Origin: Cellulomonas sp. SLBN-39
Lineage (GTDB): Bacteria; Actinomycetota; Actinomycetes; Actinomycetales; Cellulomonadaceae
DNA length: 64,000 bases
Assembly (NCBI RefSeq): GCF_006715865.1
Contig: NZ_VFOA01000001.1
Location: forward strand, 1,612,001-1,676,000
Reading direction: 5' to 3'
Under the pieces are notes generated by a model, which saw only the letters and a list, made by a program, of their open reading frames with translations, made no database searches and had not been told where the DNA came from. Positions 24,709 through 32,736 of the stretch are shown here, in pieces. Each line of letters starts with the position of its first letter. The first letter of the stretch is position 1. Both the position numbers and the translations under genes were made by a program.

Positions 24709-25506
24709 TCACCGTCCTGTCGTCGAGAAGTGCTGGTAGTCCGTCGGCGACGACCAGTGCCCGCCCCACGCCCACCCGTGCGCCGCGAACGCCCGCACCA
24801 CCACGTCACCGTCGTGCACCACGCCGGGCGCGTCGGGCCGGTCGACGAAGGCGGCTCCCGCCGGCGGCAGGACCGTCCCGCCCCGCACGTACGGGTTCTC
24901 GACGGGGTTCACGTCGACCGCACGCCCGTACGCGTGCTCGGACCAGCCGCTCCCGCCCGTCACGGCCCGGCAGTTGAACGCCGACGTGTTGTCCGCCGCC
25001 ATCGACGCGTCGTCGTCGGCGCCGAAGTCGTCGACGAGCCGCACCGACGTCAGCGGGAACCGCGCGTCGAAGAGCGCGCGGAACACCTCGACGAGCCCGT
25101 CGGCGACGTCGGCGTGCACCACGAGCTCGCCGGTGACGACCGCGCCGGTCATGTCGTGGTGGCGGACCGTGACGTGGCGCAGGTCCTCCAGCGGGACGGG
25201 GCACCCGGGACGCCACGACGCGTGCATGCGCGCGGCCAGCTCCGGGGTGATCGGCCCGACCGACGCTTCGAACGCGGGAGGCTCCGGGCTGGGGCTGGGG
25301 CTGGGGCTGGGGCTGGGGCTGGGGCTGGGCGTCGCGGTCGGGACGGGCGGCGGGTGCGTGCGCGTCGTCGTCGGACGGGTGCCCGGACCCGACGCGGCCG
25401 GGGCGGACGCGGCGGTCGGCCCTGGCGGCGCGGCGTCACCGGGCGGCACGGCGCACCCTGCTGCCGCCCCGAGGGCGAGAGCCGTGACGAGGAGCAGGCG
25501 CCGCAC
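24709..25506 (-). CDS. Secreted M15-family peptidase-like lipoprotein
   Basis: A 265-residue lipoprotein. The signal peptide (RRLLLVTALALGAAAGCA) ends in a lipobox, so Cys near residue 18 would be lipidated. A disordered Ser/Pro/Thr linker contains seven Ser-Pro repeats. The C-terminal domain is a peptidase M15 D-Ala-D-Ala carboxypeptidase type. It has the metal motif SEHAYGRAVDVNPVENPY (SxHxxGxAxD) and the final DYQHFS. It probably trims peptidoglycan outside the membrane. The GTG at 25506 gives a clean signal peptide; GTG codons further upstream would lengthen it. It is divergent from the DUF4129 operon. Confidence 0.85.
   Translation of the reverse strand: MRRLLLVTALALGAAAGCAVPPGDAAPPGPTAASAPAASGPGTRPTTTRTHPPPVPTATPSPSPSPSPSPSPSPEPPAFEASVGPITPELAARMHASWRPGCPVPLEDLRHVTVRHHDMTGAVVTGELVVHADVADGLVEVFRALFDARFPLTSVRLVDDFGADDDASMAADNTSAFNCRAVTGGSGWSEHAYGRAVDVNPVENPYVRGGTVLPPAGAAFVDRPDAPGVVHDGDVVVRAFAAHGWAWGGHWSSPTDYQHFSTTGR
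25286..25329. repeat. Hexanucleotide tandem repeat (GGGGCT)n
   Basis: About seven copies of GGGGCT, read on the minus strand as alternating Ser-Pro codons, lie in the linker of the M15 lipoprotein. Such runs slip easily in replication, and the in-frame 6-bp unit would change linker length without a frameshift. Confidence 0.85.
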
Positions 25507-25694
25507 CGGAGCGTGCGTCCCGGTGCGGGCCGTCCACCTGGTCCCGTGCTTCCCGCCGTCCCCGCCCACCGGACGAGCATCGCCGTGCCCGGCGGCCCGC
25601 GCCAGCGCGCGGCGCCTCGCCCGCCCGCCGCCCTGCCGGCCCCGCCGCCGCGTCCGCGCGGCTAGCCTGACGCGGACGACGACCAGGGGGTGCA

Positions 25695-26543
25695 GTGACG
25701 ACGACGCGCACGGGCGCCGCGGTCCCGGCCGCCCTGGCCGGCGGGCTCGTCGTCCTCGCCGTCCTCGGTGCTGCGCTGGCGGGACCGCTCGACCTGCGCA
25801 CGGTCGGGCGCGACGGCACGGGCCCCGACCTGCGCGCGACGGCACCGCCGGTGTCGCAGCCGCCGCTGCCGACGAGCTCCGTGCAGGGCCCCCCGCAGGT
25901 GCCCGGCGCCACCGAGATCGCCCCGTGGATCCTCGTCGTCGTCGGACTCGTCGTCGTCGGGCTGCTCGGTGCCGCGCTGGTCGCGGCGCTGCGCCGGCTC
26001 GTCGAGAGCCGCGGCGCGACCCCGCCCGAGGACGACGGGGTGGTCGCCCCGGGCGAGGACCCCGGGGGGAGCGTGGACGACGAGGCGCTCGCGGTGCTGC
26101 GGGAGGGCGTGCGCGCTGCCACCCGCGAGCTGGACGACGACGTGCCGCCGGGCGACGCGGTCGTCGCCGCGTGGGTGGCGGTCGAGCGCGCGGCGGCCGC
26201 GACCGGCGTCGAGCGGGACCGCGCGCAGACCGCCACCGAGCTGGCGCTCGCGGTGCTGGGCGCGACGCGCGCCGACCCGGGGTCGACCCGCGAGCTGCTG
26301 GGGCTGTACCTGGCGGCGCGGTACGGCGCCGAGCCGGTGTCCGGGCCGGACGTGGCCCGCGCCCGGGCGCTGCTCGCGGTCGTCGCCCAGGGCCTCGCCG
26401 CCCGCCAGGACGCGCCCGCACGGGTCGGTCCCGACGTGACTCCTCCCGACGTGCCGCGCACCGACGTCCCGCGCACCGACGTGACGTCCGCCGACGTGAC
26501 GTCCGCCGACGTGCCGCGAACCGACGACGGGCCGCTGCCGTGA
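25695..26543 (+). CDS. DUF4129-type membrane protein
   Basis: A 282-residue protein with an N-terminal hydrophobic segment (about residues 10-30), a Pro-rich extracytoplasmic stretch, a second helix (IAPWILVVVGLVVVGLLGAALVAAL) and a cytoplasmic helical domain. That domain matches DUF4129: AVVAAWVAVERAAAATG, then TATELALAVL, then LLGLYLAARYG. DUF4129 proteins are usually encoded next to MoxR and DUF58 genes, as here, and are thought to work with them in envelope processes or protein assembly. The C-terminus is a short repetitive tail of Asp-Val plus Pro-Arg-Thr or Thr-Ser-Ala. The GTG at 25695 follows an AGGGGG site. It overlaps the next gene by 4 nt. Confidence 0.85.
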   Translation: MTTTRTGAAVPAALAGGLVVLAVLGAALAGPLDLRTVGRDGTGPDLRATAPPVSQPPLPTSSVQGPPQVPGATEIAPWILVVVGLVVVGLLGAALVAALRRLVESRGATPPEDDGVVAPGEDPGGSVDDEALAVLREGVRAATRELDDDVPPGDAVVAAWVAVERAAAATGVERDRAQTATELALAVLGATRADPGSTRELLGLYLAARYGAEPVSGPDVARARALLAVVAQGLAARQDAPARVGPDVTPPDVPRTDVPRTDVTSADVTSADVPRTDDGPLP

Positions 26544-27058
26544 GCCCCGCCGCCGCGCTGCGGGCGGTCGGCGCGCGGGTGTGGCGCCCGGCGCTCGCGG
26601 CCGCGATCGTCGGCGTGCTGTCGACGGTCGCCGGCATGGCGGTCGGCGCAGCCGTGGTCCTCGCGGCGGGTGCGGCGGCGCTCGTCGTCGTGGCCGAGCA
26701 CGTCGACCTGCGCGCCGAGCCCGCGCCCGAGCGGCACCGCACGGCGCGCCGCGACGGCAGCCGCGGCGAGGTGCTGGACCTCGCGTGGTCGATGGTCGGC
26801 CGCGACGGGCGGGCGGGGGAGCGGTCGTTGCGGCGGCTGCGCGCGGCCGCCGCCCGCCGCCTGGCCCGGCACGGCCTGGACCTCGCCGACGCCGCGGACG
26901 CGGACGCGGTCCGCGCCCTCGTCGGTACCCGTGCCCACGCGACGCTGACCCGCACGACCCACCCGCTGCCGTCGCTCGGCGACCTGCAGCACACGCTGAC
27001 GGTCCTCGAGGGCCTCGGCGCCGACCGCCGGACCACCGGCACCGCGAGGAGCTCATGA
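26540..27058 (+). CDS. Small membrane protein of the MoxR operon
   Basis: A 172-residue protein with two adjacent hydrophobic segments (about residues 17-55) followed by an Arg/Ala-rich cytoplasmic domain (LDLAWSMVGRDGRAGERSLRRLR, LARHGLDLAD). I recognise no named family, but a protein of this shape commonly sits between DUF4129 and MoxR genes in Actinobacteria. GTGA and ATGA overlaps on both sides show it is part of the operon. Its function is unknown; it may be a membrane anchor or adapter for the MoxR ATPase. Confidence 0.75.
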   Translation: MSPAAALRAVGARVWRPALAAAIVGVLSTVAGMAVGAAVVLAAGAAALVVVAEHVDLRAEPAPERHRTARRDGSRGEVLDLAWSMVGRDGRAGERSLRRLRAAAARRLARHGLDLADAADADAVRALVGTRAHATLTRTTHPLPSLGDLQHTLTVLEGLGADRRTTGTARSS

Positions 27059-28041
27059 CCACCGCAGCCGACGCCGGCCCCCTGACCGTCCGCGAGGTCG
27101 CCGTGCGCGGCCAGGCCGTGCTCGACGAGGTCGCGACGGCCGTCGTCGGCATGGCCGGCCCCGTGCGCCTGGCGCTGGCCGCAGTTCTCGCCGGCGGGCA
27201 CGTGCTGTTCGAGGACGTGCCCGGGCTCGGCAAGACCCTCGCGGCGCGCAGCCTGGCGACCGCGCTGGGCCTCGACTTCAGCCGCATCCAGTGCACCCCC
27301 GACCTGCTGCCGTCGGACGTCACCGGGTCCAGCGTCTACGACCCCGCGACGCAGGCGTTCACGTTCCGCCCCGGCCCGGTGTTCACCGGCCTGCTGCTGG
27401 CCGACGAGATCAACCGCACCGCCCCCAAGACGCAGTCCGCGCTGCTCGAGGCGATGGCCGAGCGGCAGGTCAGCGTCGACGGCACCACGCACGCGCTGCC
27501 CGCGCCGTTCCACGTCGTCGCCACGTCCAACCCCGTGGAGTACGAGGGCACCTACCCGCTGCCCGAGGCGCAGCTCGACCGGTTCATGGTGCGGCTCGCC
27601 GTCGGGTACCCCGAGCGGGCCGCGGAGGTCGACGTGCTCGCCCGGCGCCTGGGCCGCCGTCGGGAGGGCGCCACGGTGCGGAGGGTCGTCGACGCCGCGA
27701 CGCTGCTGCGCATGCAGGCGGGCGTGGAGGACGTCGCGGTCGACGACGACGTGCTCGCGTACTGCGTGGACCTGGCCGCCGCGACCCGCGCGCACCGGGC
27801 GGTGGAGGTCGGGGCGTCGCCGCGCGGGTCGCAGGCGCTCGTGCTCGTCGCCCGCGGCCTGGCCGTGCTCGACGGGCGCGCGTACGTCACGCCGGAGGAC
27901 GTCAAGGCCGTCGCGGTCCCGGCGCTCGCGCACCGGCTGTCGCTGAGCCCGCAGGCGTGGGCGGCGGGCCTGGCGCCGCAGTCCGTCGTCGAGGAGGTCC
28001 TCACCCAGGTGCCGGGCCCGACCACCGCCCGGCGCGGATGA
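27055..28041 (+). CDS. MoxR-family AAA+ ATPase
   Basis: A 328-residue AAA+ ATPase of the MoxR group. Motifs are Walker A DVPGLGKT (about residue 62), Walker B LLLADEINRTAPKTQSALLEAM, sensor 1 VVATSNPVEYEGTYPLPEAQLDRF, and a sensor 2 region GASPRGSQALV. MoxR proteins act as chaperone-like partners for von Willebrand or DUF58 proteins, often in metal-centre insertion or envelope stress. Here it is encoded directly before a DUF58 gene with a 4-nt overlap. The ribosome site is GAGGAG. Confidence 0.95.
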   Translation: MTTAADAGPLTVREVAVRGQAVLDEVATAVVGMAGPVRLALAAVLAGGHVLFEDVPGLGKTLAARSLATALGLDFSRIQCTPDLLPSDVTGSSVYDPATQAFTFRPGPVFTGLLLADEINRTAPKTQSALLEAMAERQVSVDGTTHALPAPFHVVATSNPVEYEGTYPLPEAQLDRFMVRLAVGYPERAAEVDVLARRLGRRREGATVRRVVDAATLLRMQAGVEDVAVDDDVLAYCVDLAAATRAHRAVEVGASPRGSQALVLVARGLAVLDGRAYVTPEDVKAVAVPALAHRLSLSPQAWAAGLAPQSVVEEVLTQVPGPTTARRG

Positions 28042-29396
28042 CGCCCCCCGGGCAGGGCGCGGCCGGGCACCGCCCCGCCGTCGACGCGACGCCCTGGGCA
28101 CCGACCCTCGCGGTCGCCACCGGTGCCGTCGCGGGCGTGCTGGTGCTGGTGCTGGCCGTGCTCGCCGGCCGCGGCGACGTCGCCGTCGTCGTGGCCGCTC
28201 CGCTGCTCACCGCCGTCGTCGTGCGGCACCGCCGCCCCACGGGCTCGGTGCGGGCCTGGTTCGCCGGCCCGGCCGACGAGGCCGGCGACGACGGGCGCGA
28301 CCTCGCCGGGCCCGACGGCACCCTGCGCGCCGCGCTCTGGCTCGACGCGCCCGCGGGCGCCGCCGCGCACGTGGCCCTCACCCGGCAGGGCCGCGCCGTC
28401 GCCGACGCGCTCGTGCACGTCGACGGCACCCGACGCCTGCCCGTCACCGCCCGCACCGTGCGCACCGGCCCGCAGGAGGTCGCGACCGCGGTCGTCCAGG
28501 GCGTCGGCCCCGGCGCCGCGTCCGTCGCCGACCCCGCCGACGCCGTCGACCGCCGCACCGTCGTGCTGCCCCGCGCCACCCCGGTGCGCGAGGTGCCCCT
28601 GCCGCCCCGGCTGCGCGGCACGACCGGCGCGCACCCCGCCCGCCGTCCCGGCGAGGGCGGCGACCTGCGCGACGTGCACCCCTGGGGCCCCGGTGACCGC
28701 CTGCGCCGCATCGACTGGCGCGTCACCGCCCGCCGCTCGCCCGACCTGCGCGATCTGTACGTCCGCCGCGAGCACACCCTCGCCGAGGCCGTCGTCGTCC
28801 TCGTCGTCGACTCCCGCGACGACGTCGGCCCCGACCCCCGCACGTGGCGCGGCCCGGTCCCGCCCGACCCTGCCGACGCGACGTCCCTCGACCGCGCCCG
28901 CGAGGCCGCCGCGACCCTGGCCCGCGCGTTCCTCGACCAGGGCGACCGCGTCGGCCTCGACGACCTCGGGGTGCGCCGCCGGCCCCTGCCGCCCGGCGGC
29001 GGGCGCCGCCAGCTCCAGCGGGTGCGGCACGCGCTGGCCGGCACCCACCCCGCCGGCGACCCGCCCGTGCGCGTCCGCGCGCCGCGCCTGCCGTCGGGTG
29101 CGCTCGCGGTGGTGTTCTCCACGTTCCTCGACGACGAGGCCGCGGCCGTGGCGACGCAGTGGCGCGCCGCCGGGCACCGCGTCGTCGCCGTGGACGTCCT
29201 GCCCGCCCTGCGCAGCGCCGACCTCTCGGTCCGTGAGCGGCTGGCCGTGCGTCTGGTGACGCTCACGCGCGAGGACCGCGTCGCCGAGCTCGCCGACCAG
29301 GGCGTCGAGGTGGTCGCGTGGCGCGACGACCCGGCCGTCGCGCTGCAGGTGCTCGCGCGCCGCGGCCGCCGGCACGCCGGGGCGGGGGTCGTGTGA
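28038..29396 (+). CDS. DUF58 domain-containing protein
   Basis: A 452-residue protein with two N-terminal membrane helices (about residues 20-60), a middle beta-rich region, and the C-terminal DUF58 domain. The DUF58 signature is GDRLRRIDWRVTARRSPDLRDLYVRREHT. A VWA-like strand with VVVLVVDSRDDV follows. The DUF58 protein is the usual partner of MoxR ATPases. Its biochemical role is unresolved, but the pairing suggests substrate or cofactor handling at the membrane. It overlaps the genes before and after. Confidence 0.92.
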   Translation: MTPPGQGAAGHRPAVDATPWAPTLAVATGAVAGVLVLVLAVLAGRGDVAVVVAAPLLTAVVVRHRRPTGSVRAWFAGPADEAGDDGRDLAGPDGTLRAALWLDAPAGAAAHVALTRQGRAVADALVHVDGTRRLPVTARTVRTGPQEVATAVVQGVGPGAASVADPADAVDRRTVVLPRATPVREVPLPPRLRGTTGAHPARRPGEGGDLRDVHPWGPGDRLRRIDWRVTARRSPDLRDLYVRREHTLAEAVVVLVVDSRDDVGPDPRTWRGPVPPDPADATSLDRAREAAATLARAFLDQGDRVGLDDLGVRRRPLPPGGGRRQLQRVRHALAGTHPAGDPPVRVRAPRLPSGALAVVFSTFLDDEAAAVATQWRAAGHRVVAVDVLPALRSADLSVRERLAVRLVTLTREDRVAELADQGVEVVAWRDDPAVALQVLARRGRRHAGAGVV

Positions 29397-29962
29397 CCCG
29401 CGTCCCGCTGCCTGGCGCGGCCCGCGAGCCGGAGGTCGAGATCGCCACCGGGCCGGCCGTCCCCGCCCTCGTGCTGCGCGCGGCGGTGGCGCTGCTGGGC
29501 GCCGCGGTCCTGGTCCTCGCCGCCCTCGCGCCCGGGGGACCGGTGGCCCCGGGTGCCGTGCCGGTGCTCGCTCTGCTCGGGGTCGTCCCGGCGATCCGGC
29601 CCCGCGCGGGCCTGGCAGCCCTTGTCGTCGCCGGAGCCGCCGTCGCGCTGCTCGCGGCCGACCCGCTGGGCGGCTGGCACCTGGCCGGGCTCGTGCTGGC
29701 CGTGCACCTGCTGCTGTGGCTGGCGGCGGTCGCCGCGCGCACCACGCTGCGCACCCGCGTCGAGGTGGCCGTGCTGCGCGCCGACCTCCCGCTCGTCGCC
29801 GGCCTCCAGGCCGCCGCCCAGGTGCTCGCGCTGGCCGTCGGCGTCCTCGCCGGGGCCACCGCTGGCGGCGACGCGTGGCGCCTGCTCGGCCTCGCGGCGG
29901 CGGTCGGCGTCACCGCCGTCGCCCTGCGCCGCCCCGCGCAGCCCTGGTGGCAGGGCCGCTGA
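29393..29962 (+). CDS. Membrane protein at the end of the MoxR operon
   Basis: A 189-residue hydrophobic protein with five to six predicted helices and a short soluble N-terminus. No family is recognised. Its GTG start sits inside the stop overlap of the DUF58 gene (GTGTGA), so translation is coupled. The C-terminus is Pro/Trp/Gln-rich (PAQPWWQGR). In many MoxR-DUF58 operons a transglutaminase-like TgpA protein occupies this slot; this protein lacks that domain. Confidence 0.75.
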   Translation: MTRVPLPGAAREPEVEIATGPAVPALVLRAAVALLGAAVLVLAALAPGGPVAPGAVPVLALLGVVPAIRPRAGLAALVVAGAAVALLAADPLGGWHLAGLVLAVHLLLWLAAVAARTTLRTRVEVAVLRADLPLVAGLQAAAQVLALAVGVLAGATAGGDAWRLLGLAAAVGVTAVALRRPAQPWWQGR

Positions 29963-30062
29963 CCTGACGAGCCGACCACAGCCCGCGGCCGTGACCTGCG
30001 GGGACGCGGGCAGGGGCGGATGGCGGACGGGTCGGCAGGGAGGCGCCTAGCGTCCCGGTCCC

Positions 30063-30380
30063 ATGACCTTCGCCCTCGTCGACCACCACGTCGACGCCGC
30101 CCGCCAGGAGATCGCGTCGGCCGCCGCCGTGCTGGGCGGGCTCGGGGACCTGTGGTGGACCGGGCCGGCGGCGACGGCGTTCGCCGACCGGCGGGCGGAG
30201 GTCGCCGCGCTGCTCGTGCGGACGGCCCGGTCGCTCGACGACGTCGACGCCGCGTCGCGGACCGCGCGGGCGGGGGCCCTGTGCGTCGCGCCGGGGACGG
30301 GCACGGGGTGGGCGCCCGCGCCGCCCGTGCTCGCGCCCGCGCCCTCGGCCTGGCCGCCCGCGCCGGTGGCCCCCTGGTGA
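30063..30380 (+). CDS. Small WXG100-like protein
   Basis: A 105-residue protein. The first 75 residues form two amphipathic helices separated by LGDLWWTGPAATAF, close to the WxG turn of WXG100/ESX small secreted proteins. The last 30 residues are a Pro/Ala-rich tail. It overlaps the next gene (esterase) by 4 nt, so the two are co-translated. A TAGCGT box at 30048-30053 could be its -10. No EccC or other ESX secretion gene is in the window, so export by a type VII system is only a possibility. Confidence 0.72.
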   Translation: MTFALVDHHVDAARQEIASAAAVLGGLGDLWWTGPAATAFADRRAEVAALLVRTARSLDDVDAASRTARAGALCVAPGTGTGWAPAPPVLAPAPSAWPPAPVAPW

Positions 30381-31942
30381 GCGTCGACCACGGCACGCAG
30401 GTCCGCATCGACGCCGGCGGCACCCGGGTCGTCGACACCGACGCCCTCGCCGCGGCAGCCGCCGCGCTGCGTGTCGCGGCGCGGCACCTGGATGCGGCGC
30501 ACGCGGACCTGGGGGCGGCGCTGGCGGCGGCGCAGGGCGCGGCGGGGGACTCGCCGGCGGGCCCTGCGCTCGTGAGCGCGGTGCAGCAGGCGCGCTCGGG
30601 GCCGGTGGCTCCGTGGTGGGTCGCGCAGGACGTGCGCGACCTCGCCGACCGGCTGCGGGACGCGGCGACGACGTACGACGGCGCCGAGACGGCCGCGGAC
30701 GGGTTCGTGCGGGGGGCCGCCGCGGGTGCGGGGTGGGCGCTCGCGCTGACGTCGCCGACGTGGCTGCTCGGGGTCGTGGGGGTGGGTGCGACGGCGCTGG
30801 CCGTCGACGCGGGTGCCGTGCTGCTGGTGCGTTCCGTGCTGTGGCTGCCGGGGGACCCGTCACCGCTGGCCGCGACCGGTGACCACGTGCAGGACCGGGT
30901 CGCGTGGTTGTCGGCGTCGGCGGCCGCGGCGCCGTTCGTGCAGCTCGTGGCCGGGGGGCTGCGCGCGTCCACCGGCGGGCTGGTGCCCTCGGCCGAGCCG
31001 GTGCCGGGGTTCGCGGGTCGGGTCGGGTCGCTGCTGCCCGTGCAGCCGACACGGCTCGTGCCCCGGCTCGACCCGCCGCAGCTGCCCGCGCCGCGCGGGG
31101 TGGCGGACCTCGTCGCGGGCGTCGGGGTGTCCTACGGTCACGACGACGCACCGGGCGCCGCGGCCACGCCCCCGGCGACGCTGACGATCCAGCGGCTCGA
31201 CCACCCGGACGGCACGGTCGCGTGGGTCGTCACCGTGCCGGGCACCCAGTCGGCGGGGTTCTCGGGCGACCCGCTCACGCACAACGGCACCAACCTGCGG
31301 GCCGTCGCAGGGCTGCCGGACGCGATGTCGCAGTCGGTGCTGGCCGCCATGGCGACCGTCGGGGTCGGGGCGGACGAGCCGGTCGCGATCGTGGGGCACA
31401 GCCAGGGCGGGATGGTCGCCGCGAGCGTGGCCGCGACCGCGCTGGCGACCCGCACCTTCGACGTGCGGACGGTGGTGGCCGCCGGGTCGCCGGACGTGCC
31501 GGCCGCGCTGCCGGCCCGCGTGCCCGTCGTGCGGCTGCAGCACGACACCGACCTGGTGCCGCTGCTCGACGGGCGTCGCGAGGTCGCCCCGGCGCCGAAC
31601 GTGCTCAGCGTGACCCGCGACCTGCGGGCCGACGGCACCACCCCGACCGTCTCGGGCTCGCACGGCGTCGCGGAGTACACGCGCACCGCGGCCGCGCTCG
31701 ACGACGCGCTGGCCGGCGCCCCCGCCACGGACCCGCACCGGCGTGCGCTGGCCGCGGTGCTGGGCCCGGAGGGCACGACGTCGCGCACGTGGCAGCTCAC
31801 GGCCGTCGTCGACGTGCCGGAGCCCGCTCCGTCCGGGGGACAGGTCGGACCCGGCCTCGGGGAGCCGGCGGCGTTCCCGCCGCCCGTCCCGGTGCTCGGG
31901 CCGGTCGCGTCGCCGTTCGCCGACGTCAGTCGCGCGAGGTGA
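30377..31942 (+). CDS. WXG-like N-terminal domain plus alpha/beta-hydrolase
   Basis: A 521-residue protein. The N-terminal 100 residues are helical (DALAAAAAALRVAARHLDAA, DLADRLRDAATTYDGAE), like a WXG/ESX or PPE-type coiled region. A Gly/Ala-rich hydrophobic pair of segments follows (residues 115-170). The C-terminal half is an alpha/beta-hydrolase with the nucleophile motif GHSQGG (about residue 340), an Asp in LQHDTDLVPLL and a His in SGSHGVAEY. This layout resembles mycobacterial PE/PPE esterases and T7SS-linked lipases. The GTG start overlaps the WXG-like gene. It converges with, and overlaps by 17 nt, the holin-like gene on the minus strand. Confidence 0.8.
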   Translation: MSVDHGTQVRIDAGGTRVVDTDALAAAAAALRVAARHLDAAHADLGAALAAAQGAAGDSPAGPALVSAVQQARSGPVAPWWVAQDVRDLADRLRDAATTYDGAETAADGFVRGAAAGAGWALALTSPTWLLGVVGVGATALAVDAGAVLLVRSVLWLPGDPSPLAATGDHVQDRVAWLSASAAAAPFVQLVAGGLRASTGGLVPSAEPVPGFAGRVGSLLPVQPTRLVPRLDPPQLPAPRGVADLVAGVGVSYGHDDAPGAAATPPATLTIQRLDHPDGTVAWVVTVPGTQSAGFSGDPLTHNGTNLRAVAGLPDAMSQSVLAAMATVGVGADEPVAIVGHSQGGMVAASVAATALATRTFDVRTVVAAGSPDVPAALPARVPVVRLQHDTDLVPLLDGRREVAPAPNVLSVTRDLRADGTTPTVSGSHGVAEYTRTAAALDDALAGAPATDPHRRALAAVLGPEGTTSRTWQLTAVVDVPEPAPSGGQVGPGLGEPAAFPPPVPVLGPVASPFADVSRAR

Positions 31943-32300
31943 CCGCCGAGAGCACGAAGCTGACCACCGCGACGATCAGCCCGCCGAGCACCGCGGTGCC
32001 GAAGTCCTCGATGCGCAGGCCCCACGACGTCTGCTCGGTGATCCACGCGGTGAGCATGAGCATCAGCGCGTTCACGACCAGCGTGAACAGCCCGAGCGTG
32101 AGGATGTACAGCGGGATCGACAGGACGTTCACGATCGGCTTGACGATCGCGTTCACGAGCCCGAAGACGAGGGCGACGAGCAGGATCACGCCGATCTCGC
32201 CGCCGGTGGAGTCCCCGCCGATCACCGTCAGGCCGGGCAGGAGGAGCGTCGCCAGCCAGATGGCGACACCGTTGATGAGGACGCGCACGACGAATCCCAT
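31926..32300 (-). CDS. Phage holin family 4-type small membrane protein
   Basis: A 124-residue protein with four membrane helices matching the Phage_holin_4_2 (PF04020) pattern. It begins INGVAIWLATLLLPGLTV and includes LVALVFGLVNAIVKPIVNVLSIPLYILTLG, the most recognisable segment. Despite the name, these are common chromosomal proteins of unknown function in Actinobacteria, and no other phage gene is nearby. The ATG at 32300 is followed 63 bp away by the divergent lipoprotein gene. Its 3' end overlaps the 3' end of the esterase gene. Confidence 0.88.
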   Translation of the reverse strand: MGFVVRVLINGVAIWLATLLLPGLTVIGGDSTGGEIGVILLVALVFGLVNAIVKPIVNVLSIPLYILTLGLFTLVVNALMLMLTAWITEQTSWGLRIEDFGTAVLGGLIVAVVSFVLSAVTSRD

Positions 32301-32363
32301 GCCCCGATCCTGCCACTGCGCACGACCGCTGACCTGGGGGCGCGCGTCTCGGTACCCTGCGCC

Positions 32364-32735
32364 GTGCCCACCCGCAGGTCCTCCACCGTCGTCCTCGGCG
32401 TCAGCGCCGCCCTCGCCCTCGTCCTCAGCGGGTGCTCCTCGACGAGCGACTACCAGGGGGTGTGCGTGGAGAAGGCGTCGGGCACCCGGCTCGACGACGC
32501 GGACTGCGACGACGACGACGCGGGCTACACCGGCGGCACGCACGGCTGGTACTACCTGCCGCGCGGGGCGAGCGCGCCGCCCGTCGGCGAGGCCGTCAGC
32601 GGCGGCACCACGACCGTCCCGTCCGACCGGACCGCCGTCCGCGGCGGCGTCTCGGCGGGCGGGGAGACGTCCGTCAAGGGCGGCAGCGTGTCCCGCGGCG
32701 GGTTCGGCGGCACGTCCTCGCACGTCGGCGGCTGA
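32364..32735 (+). CDS. Small lipoprotein, YgiB-like by position
   Basis: A 123-residue lipoprotein. The signal peptide ends LALVLSGC, a good lipobox with Cys near residue 24. The mature part begins with a Cys/Asp-rich stretch (YQGVCVEKASGTRLDDADCD) and ends in a Gly/Ser/Val-rich tail (GGVSAGGETSVKGGSVSRGG). In E. coli the lipoprotein YgiB is encoded next to the ATP-grasp protein YgiC; the same pairing appears here, with a 1-nt gap. The GTG start follows a TACCCT box by 5 nt, so the message is probably leaderless. Its function is unknown. Confidence 0.75.
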   Translation: MPTRRSSTVVLGVSAALALVLSGCSSTSDYQGVCVEKASGTRLDDADCDDDDAGYTGGTHGWYYLPRGASAPPVGEAVSGGTTTVPSDRTAVRGGVSAGGETSVKGGSVSRGGFGGTSSHVGG

Positions 32736-32736
32736 C

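Noticed and set aside
25286..25329. GGGGCT repeats as a CRISPR-like or regulatory array
   Set aside because: The unit is 6 bp without spacers and lies in frame within a Ser-Pro linker of a lipoprotein.
24709..28101. A single open minus-strand frame of about 1,130 codons
   Set aside because: Only its last 265 codons are real (the M15 lipoprotein); the rest is antisense to the DUF4129/MoxR operon and has no motif.
31926..32300. Prophage remnant, because of the holin-like protein
   Set aside because: This family is a common chromosomal membrane protein; no integrase, capsid or lysis gene is nearby.
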